Shown: piece by piece, positions 44,460 to 52,025 of the stretch
Position numbering within the stretch: position 1 is the stretch's first letter
Layout: each line of letters begins with the position of its first letter
Origin: an uncultured Armatimonadota bacterium
GTDB lineage: Bacteria; Armatimonadota; Fimbriimonadia; Fimbriimonadales; Fimbriimonadaceae
Direction of reading: 5' to 3'
Assembly (NCBI GenBank): GCA_903833215.1
Contig: CAILEM010000160.1
Span: 87,150-151,149 of the forward strand
DNA: 64,000 nucleotides
Program-made: the position numbers and the translations under genes
The notes under the pieces: generated by a model
What the model was told of the DNA's origin: nothing
Database searches by the model: none
What the model saw: the letters and a program-made list of their open reading frames with translations, nothing else

Positions 44460-47228
44460 CTAAAGTGTCAAAATTGTCTCTATCCAGGCAACCATACTGG
44501 CCGAATATCCTGCGCTTTCGGTAGCGAGGCCCGAGTGCATAAGCTCACGCTGTAACATTGGCTCAATCGTATCGTGTAGAAGGCCAAGTCGATCATCCAG
44601 ACCTAGTTGAGATTCACACGGGGTCGAAGTGAGCAAGGCCTCAACCGATCTTTCGAGGACCTGAGACCGCAACCGATCGGCATCCACCGCAAGGGTGAGC
44701 AACACTGTCTTGTGCTCTCCTTTCGGGCCTTGGCCAGCAACTCGCCAAACTGTTACGACGCCCGCAATACTCCCCATAACACAAACTCCAATTTCTGATG
44801 GGTCAAGCGTCTTCCATCGAGAGAATTCCTCAAGAACCATGCTGTGGTCCAGGCCCAGAAGTTGAGCATCCTCAGATTCCTGTGCCTTCTCGCGATCAGT
44901 CGTAAGAAGCGCAATGCGCCCCATCCCACCGTTGACTAGCTCATACATTCCGTCACCGATATCCCGAACTCTTTGCTTCTTGTCCGAGACGGAGTCAGAG
45001 AAGAACGAGATCAGCCTAGCAAAATCGGCGCTAATGTCGCTAAATGCCCTGTAGTCATCCAGGTTGAACCCATCCAATTCTTGAAAAAGTTCAAAGACGA
45101 CCTTGCGTGCTTCGCTTGCATTTTTTACTGCTTCCTCAAGCTCCAGTCGAGTGCGCCTGAGTTCAGGATCTCCGATCGCTTCTTTGTATAGCCTGTCGTA
45201 GTTGAGACGCTCTGATAACTGACCAAGAATCTGTGAGCGGAAGTCTTCCGCGATGTTCCCGGCTTCATCGACCTTACCGACCGCCTTTGCAATTTGGGTG
45301 AGCTTTTCGTCCAAGAGAAGGAATATTCGGCCCTCAATCGTGTCCGAAAGAACGAGATTGTAGACCTGGGCCGTGTTGATCTGGCCGTAGCGGTGGATTC
45401 GCCCTATTCGCTGTTCTACGTCCATGGGGTTCCATGGCAAGTCGAAATTAAAGAGGACCTTCGCGAACTGAAGATTGATGCCTTCGCGCCCGGCTGCCGT
45501 ACATATCAGAACCTTGGGGCCGTCCTTCTTGCGGAAGCGACGCTCCGCGGCAACCTTCGCACCGTGATCGCCGCCGCGTAGTACGACGACGCCTTGGCCT
45601 GGGTATTGAAGCTCGATCTCCTTCGCAACGAGCTCAACCGTCCCAAGATACGTTGCGAAGATCACGACCTTTTCATCGGCGTTCTGCTGCCAAAGCGTCC
45701 CAAGACCACGCAGAAGCTTGTCGACTTTTGTTTCGCGATCGCTTGGAAATTCTGAGAGCAAATTGGTGATGCGCCGACGCTCTTCTGGAAGCTGGATGCT
45801 GACCGCACGGGTAACAAGGTCTTCCGCTGCAGTCGTCTCTTCTTCGCCACTGTAAGAGTCCGCAAAAAGTGCCAGATCATTCTCGCCGATACTCTTGATT
45901 AGCTTGAGCCTCAGGTCAGCAAGGATGCGGTCGACTTCGCCACGACCAACTGGGTCGTGAGGGAGGCCATTTTCCTCATGAATCAGTTGCCTCGCTTCTC
46001 GGTGCAGAGCCTCCCGCCCGTCCAGGTCAAGGGATCGATCCTTGATGATGGCTTCATGGACTATCAGCATGATGAGACGCCTGCGAAGGGTCCGCCGTAC
46101 GGCGGCAAAACTGCTGGCAGCAATCTTCTGGAAAACTGCCATCAGGAAGCCAATGGCTTGGCCTTTTCCTCCCTCTCGCTTGGCGAGCGCAAATCCATCT
46201 TCGAGATACTCACGTAATAGTCCATAGAACCGACGTTCGTCTTCTGACATCGTGAAGGACTCAGTGTGGACCCACCTACGTGCGAAGAGAGACGACCCAT
46301 CGGAGCGGCACGCATCCGCCTTTGTCCGTCTAAATACAACGGAGTTGAGACGATGGCGATTTTCAACCATGTCTGCCGCGTTCTTAAACAACGTAGGATC
46401 AAGGAGCTGAATCAGCATCCAAAATCTGAAGTGGTCGCCTTGGTGTGGGGTCGCCGATAGCAGTAAGAGGTCTCGCGTATGCTCCCTGAGAGCTTCAGCG
46501 AGTTTGTAGTTCTCCGTCTTCCTAACCTTATTTCCGTTTCGATAGGCTGTCAAATGGTGGGCTTCATCGAAGACGACGAGATCCCAGGCTGGAGCATCGA
46601 GCAGGCGCTGGATGCGGCTAGGTCTCTTCAGCGTATCGGTGCTCGCGATCAGAAGGTCGTGCTTGGCGAAAGCGTTGCTCTTTCTATCGGTGACATCCCC
46701 TTCAGACCCAAAAACTTCAAACCCTAAGTTGAATACTTCGTTTAACTCTCGATGCCAATTGTTGACGAGGCCCGCCGGAACTATCATAAGAGCCCGCTTG
46801 AGCGCACCACGACTAGCAAGCTCCCGCAAGATCAAAGCTGTTTCGATCGTCTTTCCCAGACCAACTTCGTCACCGATCAGAAACCTGCGAGGTGATTCAG
46901 TGGCAACTCGATGGGTCAAAACGACCTGATGGGGAAGGAGGTCGATTTTTGCGGACGTCAAAGCGGAAGAGCTGGTCAGCAAGGGCAGGGCGTGCGACTG
47001 GTAAGCCAAGCGCACTTTCCTGAGCCTTTCTGCAGTGCCTGCTACGCCTGCGACTGCCCGTTCACTCCGGCTATGCTGGCGTTGGAGGGATTCAACGGGA
47101 ACTCGGCGCTCACCAGACGGAAAGAAGACGCGGATAAATCCATCTCGAGGAGTTTCAAGGACGACGCCTTCACCGAATTCGGCGTGGCTAATCCTTTGGC
47201 CGGGATTCAGGAGTTCCTCTGCAATCAC
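44460..47228 (-). CDS. SNF2-type helicase of the defence operon
   Basis: A 922-residue DNA translocase. Residues 8-50 form a small beta domain with GQRISHAEFGEGVV, like a CarD or Tudor-type module. The ATPase follows: Walker A GDEVGLGKT (119-127), DEAH (221-224), SATP motif LLSATPHQGD, and the C-terminal RecA lobe with motif VI QRIGRIHRYGQ. The C-terminal 250 residues are unassigned. Such COG0553 helicases are components of type 3 BREX and of related defence systems. The GTG start overlaps the stop of the preceding small gene (GTGA) behind an AAGGAGA ribosome-binding site, so it is translated as part of the operon. Confidence 0.9.
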   Translation of the reverse strand: MIAEELLNPGQRISHAEFGEGVVLETPRDGFIRVFFPSGERRVPVESLQRQHSRSERAVAGVAGTAERLRKVRLAYQSHALPLLTSSSALTSAKIDLLPHQVVLTHRVATESPRRFLIGDEVGLGKTIETALILRELASRGALKRALMIVPAGLVNNWHRELNEVFNLGFEVFGSEGDVTDRKSNAFAKHDLLIASTDTLKRPSRIQRLLDAPAWDLVVFDEAHHLTAYRNGNKVRKTENYKLAEALREHTRDLLLLSATPHQGDHFRFWMLIQLLDPTLFKNAADMVENRHRLNSVVFRRTKADACRSDGSSLFARRWVHTESFTMSEDERRFYGLLREYLEDGFALAKREGGKGQAIGFLMAVFQKIAASSFAAVRRTLRRRLIMLIVHEAIIKDRSLDLDGREALHREARQLIHEENGLPHDPVGRGEVDRILADLRLKLIKSIGENDLALFADSYSGEEETTAAEDLVTRAVSIQLPEERRRITNLLSEFPSDRETKVDKLLRGLGTLWQQNADEKVVIFATYLGTVELVAKEIELQYPGQGVVVLRGGDHGAKVAAERRFRKKDGPKVLICTAAGREGINLQFAKVLFNFDLPWNPMDVEQRIGRIHRYGQINTAQVYNLVLSDTIEGRIFLLLDEKLTQIAKAVGKVDEAGNIAEDFRSQILGQLSERLNYDRLYKEAIGDPELRRTRLELEEAVKNASEARKVVFELFQELDGFNLDDYRAFSDISADFARLISFFSDSVSDKKQRVRDIGDGMYELVNGGMGRIALLTTDREKAQESEDAQLLGLDHSMVLEEFSRWKTLDPSEIGVCVMGSIAGVVTVWRVAGQGPKGEHKTVLLTLAVDADRLRSQVLERSVEALLTSTPCESQLGLDDRLGLLHDTIEPMLQRELMHSGLATESAGYSASMVAWIETILTL

Positions 47229-47743
47229 GAGAGTCTCCTTAGAAAAAGGCCGATCGTATCATGCCCAACTGCGGGTCCACCACCCACTGCAGGCTTCCCT
47301 AGCCACGACACATCTTCCTCAGCACCCGACCATAAAGCACGACCAAAGTCAATTTCTGTGCTCGTGTGGGGTGGTCCACACTTCCAGCTAAATCCCCCCG
47401 TTGTTTCTTGCCGGAGACGCGTATGGCCATCTGGAACGTAAAACACTAAACCGGCTTGTAGTTGATAGTGCTCTTGGAAAGAGAGGATCCATTGACGGAG
47501 AGGACGTGCCAGCCATTCTTCCGCATCTGCAGGATCAAGGAGGTCAAGACAGGCGTCCAATCCTGCTACGACAAGGGTATTGCCGCTGTTTGCCGGCAGG
47601 TCCTCTGGCCATGCTTGTGAGAACTGGACAAGTTGTCTCATTGAAACGACATCCTTAACCTGCACCAAATTGCCTAAGGATCCACCGTCCCAAAGGATAG
47701 TCATGCCTGAGCGCTGCCAACTGGCGTCGCGGAGAATATCCAT
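47225..47743 (-). CDS. Unrecognised 172-residue protein of the defence operon
   Basis: The real start is the ATG at 47743, which overlaps the stop of the methylase (TGATG); the open frame upstream of it is a shadow of the methylase gene. The product begins MDILRDASWQRSGMTILWDG and has no Walker motif, zinc site or membrane helix. Segments LVVAGLDACLDLL and LQAGLVFYVPDGH look like central strands of an alpha/beta fold. By position it could correspond to BrxF of type 3 BREX or the DUF3780 protein of helicase-methylase-ATPase systems, but I see no diagnostic motif for either. It is coupled to both neighbours by overlap, so it is likely essential to the system. Confidence 0.7.
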   Translation of the reverse strand: MDILRDASWQRSGMTILWDGGSLGNLVQVKDVVSMRQLVQFSQAWPEDLPANSGNTLVVAGLDACLDLLDPADAEEWLARPLRQWILSFQEHYQLQAGLVFYVPDGHTRLRQETTGGFSWKCGPPHTSTEIDFGRALWSGAEEDVSWLGKPAVGGGPAVGHDTIGLFLRRLS

Positions 47744-49458
47744 CAACCTTCCTCCGCGAACAGCGACATTTGGGCCGCCTTGTCGCGATTGCCCGCTTCC
47801 CAAGTGCGCAACAAGGTCATCGCACGATTTGCGGCATTCCGGATTTCGCTGTTGCCACCTTGAATTGCATGCCACTCCAGTAGCCCTTTCAGGCTCGGAT
47901 GAACTCGGAAGTTCTCGTTGTTGAGCGTGCCTTCGGCGCTGATGCCGCTGTTGGCAAAGCATGCTCCGATCAGCACCATCGCCTGCTCGTAGTCGCTGGT
48001 CATCCCTGCACGCTGCTTGCCCTTCCAGGATCTAGCAATCTCCAAGGGTGATGCGAGGTGATAGACCTTGTTCTTTTCCGAACACCACCCGAGCTTCAAA
48101 AATTCGTCAGGCGAGGAGCCAGTTCCGCGCATATACTTCTGCATCTCGCCCCGGTCTCTAGATATCGCACCCTGGAAGATCCGCAGCAGTTGACGGGTCA
48201 ATGGCTCGCTATGGACAGGTAGTGGGTCTTTTGCACGCTCACCATCCTCATCAAGAAGTAAATTAATGCCAACGAGAGCCTCTTTGAGCGTAATTGTGCG
48301 ATCCTCATCGACAAAGACTTGCCCATAGTGTCGAGAGTAATATTCGAGGGCCTTTCCACGCCGAATTACATTGAGGTCCGCGTCGGGCAAGCCTTCTGCA
48401 CGATGGCTTTCGAGGATTGTTCGGAGCTGATTGACTTCACGAAGCACTTCCCGCCTCATCTTCGCCCAACTAATTGGTTGGGGCTCCGTCATACGCTTTC
48501 GGCAGACGTGAATAATATCGAACTCTATCTTCCTGGATCCAAACTCACCTTCGCCCTTGGTCTCATCGCTACGTATAGGGTATGTCGCCTCAAGATAGAA
48601 TCCAGAGTCAAAGAGACTTTCTAGAACATCGACCCACGGCTCGTCATCTTTGTGATGGAACGTGAAGGCCAATATCCCTCCCCGCTTCAAAACCCGAAAT
48701 GCCTCGCACCAAGACTCGGTCAGCAGTCGCTTGTAGTAAGCGTCAGAGTCTTTTGGATTTCGAGCTTCGTTTGCTACTACCTCAAGTGATTTTGGGGTGT
48801 CGACTCCAGCAAACACCTCTGGAAACCACGATTTCAGAGGCAATCGTAGCCAGCAGTTGAAGAAATCGGAAAGCTCAGAGTAGTGGACTAACCCACTAAA
48901 TGGAGGATCAGTTATCACCAGATCCATCGAATTTGAGGCAAGCCAGCTCAAGTCTGTTGCACTCCCATTCCGTATATCCGCCTCAAGGAGCTGATCTCTT
49001 GGATAAACTTTAACGCTCTTCGTGTTTAAGTCACTTGTATCAACATTGCCGACGAGTGCTACTGGCACAAGCTCCCAGGGGTCAGCTACCCAATCGGCAC
49101 TTTCCAGGAGGGAATCGAAGCATGATGACCACGGGCCGTATCCTTGATTGACAAATGCTCCGACCTCGATTACTGTCGATTTAGGGTGGAAGTTGCTGTT
49201 CGACAATGCTGGAGCGAAGTGGTCGCGATTCAGATGCCAAAATGCCATAACATTCTGATTGGAAATAAAACGCTGAAATGCACCAAGTACGAACAAGCTC
49301 GCCGGTCTTCGGTGTGGTTGGTTCCCCAAACGATTTATGGCGTAAAGTAAGTTTGCAAGGCACAATAGCTGTACTGGCAAGAACATCTTCCACCAATGCG
49401 TAAACCCGTGATTTGGGATTCCCCCGTTAAGCATGTGAGTCATGAATCCGTAGGGCAA
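47743..49458 (-). CDS. DUF1156-type DNA methylase, C-terminal part after in-frame stop
   Basis: This frame is the direct continuation of the upstream 475-residue segment, in the same phase. Between the two lie 47 codons that still read like the family, including S-Y-S-G-R-F-F-A-K-P. The track begins at TTG 49458, with ATG codons at 49443 and 49434, but there is no ribosome-binding site. The catalytic motif IV of an adenine-N6 methylase is here, as LVITDPPFSG, while the SAM-binding motif I is in the other piece. The C-terminus ends in M-S-L-F-A-E-E-G and overlaps the next gene. Unless the stop is read through, or restart yields a complementing fragment, the methylase is inactive. Confidence 0.8.
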   Translation of the reverse strand: MPYGFMTHMLNGGIPNHGFTHWWKMFLPVQLLCLANLLYAINRLGNQPHRRPASLFVLGAFQRFISNQNVMAFWHLNRDHFAPALSNSNFHPKSTVIEVGAFVNQGYGPWSSCFDSLLESADWVADPWELVPVALVGNVDTSDLNTKSVKVYPRDQLLEADIRNGSATDLSWLASNSMDLVITDPPFSGLVHYSELSDFFNCWLRLPLKSWFPEVFAGVDTPKSLEVVANEARNPKDSDAYYKRLLTESWCEAFRVLKRGGILAFTFHHKDDEPWVDVLESLFDSGFYLEATYPIRSDETKGEGEFGSRKIEFDIIHVCRKRMTEPQPISWAKMRREVLREVNQLRTILESHRAEGLPDADLNVIRRGKALEYYSRHYGQVFVDEDRTITLKEALVGINLLLDEDGERAKDPLPVHSEPLTRQLLRIFQGAISRDRGEMQKYMRGTGSSPDEFLKLGWCSEKNKVYHLASPLEIARSWKGKQRAGMTSDYEQAMVLIGACFANSGISAEGTLNNENFRVHPSLKGLLEWHAIQGGNSEIRNAANRAMTLLRTWEAGNRDKAAQMSLFAEEG

Positions 49459-49599
49459 CTCAGACTCCGGCCAATGCCCCTTCAGGTCCGCGTGTCTCCT
49501 AAGATCCCACTCATGCCATGCACTAATTAGTCGCTTTGTTCCGGGTTTAGCAAAGAACCTGCCGCTATATGAATGACCTTCCTTGTCTGCTTTAGAGCT

Positions 49600-51027
49600 T
49601 TAGGCCTGGACTGCATAAGGTGCCATTGGCCCGGTTTTCTTTGAAGCTTTGATAGCTCCAAGGACATCGTTTTCGCGACCGCAGTTCGAGCACGTAAATG
49701 ATGATCTCTTATGCACGTTGCCTCCACGACTGTCTGTGAAAAAGGATCCCCCAGTGACCGGATCAACAAGTTCTTCAGGTACGACACGCTCCATATCTGG
49801 TGCCCCGCCCGGTTTGAACTTTAAGGCTCCAGTCTTATCGTCTTTCTTCTGGCGAGTGACCTTTCCTCTGCATTCGATTAGGCGAAGGGTTCTCGCTCGC
49901 TCCTCAAACCATCGCGCGGAATCTTCTGGAGAATCCGTTGCTGATCCTCCATGGGCCTCACCGCCTGTGGACTTGGCTGGAGTTCCTTTGAGCCATTCCT
50001 GGCAAACGAGTAGTGTCAATTCAACTTTCTTGTTAACAGGCTTTCGGCTTGTCGGCGGGAAGAGGATTTGCTTGCAGGAAGGGCACTCCACCCCGTTGCG
50101 CCGCAGAACTGCAAAGGGCTTTTCCTCAGGCGAGAGGACGAGGTCAGCATCGGGGGCCATTCGAGCGTCTTGCACTTCTAAATCAAAGACATGTTGGCAA
50201 TGTGGGCATTTATAGTCCGTGTACGCCCTCACCGTAAGAGTCTTTATCGCTATCACAGGACTCGACATTATTGGAGTTCGGTGACCACAGCTCAGGCAAG
50301 GGCCATGTTTAGCCCAGAACGTGTAGATGATCTCAGGCCCGTCGTAGCGAAACTGCATCCGATTTTCTGGAGCGACTGAGAAAGGGTCGAAATCTTCACC
50401 CATCACTTCGCCAGTTGAGAGCTCAACCCACTTGCCTCTTTCGCCTCTTGGGCCGTCGCACGCGTAGAAAGGCATGAGTTGAGGCTTAACCTCTGCTTCG
50501 ATCTCTGAAAGGAGATCTTCAACCTCTTTCTTGGTCACCTTCGCGAACTCGTTCTTGACTACGAACCACGCTACTGGATTGAGATCCACCCCAGTCATCT
50601 GCATCCCAAGGCGGGAACCTTCTACGAGGGTGGTACCGCCACCCATGAAGATGTCGGCGACCTTGAGGTGGCTAAAAGCACCCTTTGCCTGATGGTTGGC
50701 GTAGTACACATCCCAAACCGCCTTGGCAGCTTTTGTTGGATCTTCCGGGGCCCTCATGGATGCCGAAAGGAGGAGAGAACGGAACACACTTGACCTGCGC
50801 CTGGCCCACCACTTGGACATCTGATAGATAGGCTTTCCGGCGTTACCCTCAATGTCAGCGACCTCATTGATTGGGAGAATAGGGAAATCCACTTCAAGAC
50901 AGGTTAAAGGACGGTTCGGATCGTTGAAGTCAACGGTCTCCATAGCCACTTCACGTCCAGCTCCTACAGCTCGCGCGACTTGCTCAACGAGAATATCTTT
51001 CTTGCTTGGTCCTTTCGATCCCGCCAT
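49600..51027 (-). CDS. DUF1156-type DNA methylase, N-terminal part ending at in-frame TAA
   Basis: A 475-residue N-terminal part of an adenine-specific methylase of the DUF1156/COG1743 kind (PglX-like in type 3 BREX). It starts at an ATG that overlaps the pglZ stop (TAATG). DUF1156 occupies about 45-95, with K-P-I-Y-Q-M-S-K-W-W-A-R-R-R. Motif I for SAM binding is DIFMGGGTTL at 125-134 with TGVDLNPVAW after it. Zinc-ribbon pairs C-L-S-C and C-P-H-C follow, and a third C-S-N-C lies near the end. TAA at 49600-49602 interrupts the frame where relatives, as I recall them, have a Tyr after A-P-Y-A-V-Q-A; the original full chain would be 1094 residues. Confidence 0.85.
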   Translation of the reverse strand: MAGSKGPSKKDILVEQVARAVGAGREVAMETVDFNDPNRPLTCLEVDFPILPINEVADIEGNAGKPIYQMSKWWARRRSSVFRSLLLSASMRAPEDPTKAAKAVWDVYYANHQAKGAFSHLKVADIFMGGGTTLVEGSRLGMQMTGVDLNPVAWFVVKNEFAKVTKKEVEDLLSEIEAEVKPQLMPFYACDGPRGERGKWVELSTGEVMGEDFDPFSVAPENRMQFRYDGPEIIYTFWAKHGPCLSCGHRTPIMSSPVIAIKTLTVRAYTDYKCPHCQHVFDLEVQDARMAPDADLVLSPEEKPFAVLRRNGVECPSCKQILFPPTSRKPVNKKVELTLLVCQEWLKGTPAKSTGGEAHGGSATDSPEDSARWFEERARTLRLIECRGKVTRQKKDDKTGALKFKPGGAPDMERVVPEELVDPVTGGSFFTDSRGGNVHKRSSFTCSNCGRENDVLGAIKASKKTGPMAPYAVQA

Positions 51028-52025
51028 TACTGAATCCCTCCAATCTCGACAAACGGAACTACCACTTCAAGCAAGCTGAGCCCGCCATGCACGAGTGTTG
51101 GATAACCACCTGGGCTTCTCCACTTTCGACGACCTAACGCGAATCGAGTTAGGCCGGATGGTGTAGACATGACCATATCCACCGGTGGGCAAAAGCTCCC
51201 TGTTGAATGATTCGATGCGGCTGCAAATCGTTGACTCTTCATTGTGTCCTTGAGATAGTTGCTTTGATCTTGGGTCGAATCGGTAAATAGGCCACTTGCA
51301 GCGTAGCCATGGTCGCTGGTGATGACGAGCCTCCGCCCATGAGCCAACCTCTTGAGGAATACCCAGAACTGGTGGCTAGATATTTGTTCGGCCACTTCCT
51401 TGGCGAGAGCATCAATACCATAGCTAGCCGAGCTGTACTCATGGAGCTTTGCATCGGGCCAGTGATGCCAGAACACCCAGTTTGGATGCGCCCCGAGGCG
51501 GTTCGCACAGTCTTCCCAGGGCTGATTGACTGATTCGGTGTGGGCGTGCGGCAAGGCAAAACTGGAGGGCTTGCCGTTATTCTCGAGTGATGACCGCTGC
51601 GGCAGGTTCAGTGCCCGCGCAAAAGCATTGGTGTCAGCGGGAAGTTCAGACCTCGTGACGTCAACGGACTGGATTGAGAGTCCATGCCGGGGTGCCTCTC
51701 GCATGAGTATTGGAAGTTCACGTAGCGACATTGCATCCAGAATTAACACCGCTTTTGGCTCAGATAGAGTTGACCACCAACCTTTGAGCCTGGATGCAGT
51801 CGAAGGCACGGCTGCCTGAAATTCGTGCCACAGCTCCCAGGCTGTGGAGGCGATCAGCAGATCTAGCTCACCCGATATCTGATCCCTCCTTTTGACCTCC
51901 GGAACGATATCGCCGATTGGATAAGGCGCAGACCATAGCTCGAGAAGTTCGCCTGATATACTTTGCCACACTTCTGTCGCCGATCCCTCGAGTCGATCCG
52001 ATAGGCAGGTGGCAGAAATGCTCAT
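51027..52025 (-). CDS. pglZ: PglZ-domain protein
   Basis: A 332-residue protein of the PglZ family (alkaline-phosphatase superfamily), the common signature of BREX and related systems. The metal and nucleophile region is AVLILDAMSLRELP (Asp97, Ser100), the second metal site LVITSDHGYAASG, and the C-terminal block HGGLSLLEVVVPFVEIGG. It is shorter than classical PglZ (about 650-850 residues), consisting mainly of the catalytic domain. Start and stop overlap the ATPase (ATGA) and the methylase (TAATG), so all are translated from one message. Confidence 0.9.
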   Translation of the reverse strand: MSISATCLSDRLEGSATEVWQSISGELLELWSAPYPIGDIVPEVKRRDQISGELDLLIASTAWELWHEFQAAVPSTASRLKGWWSTLSEPKAVLILDAMSLRELPILMREAPRHGLSIQSVDVTRSELPADTNAFARALNLPQRSSLENNGKPSSFALPHAHTESVNQPWEDCANRLGAHPNWVFWHHWPDAKLHEYSSASYGIDALAKEVAEQISSHQFWVFLKRLAHGRRLVITSDHGYAASGLFTDSTQDQSNYLKDTMKSQRFAAASNHSTGSFCPPVDMVMSTPSGLTRFALGRRKWRSPGGYPTLVHGGLSLLEVVVPFVEIGGIQ

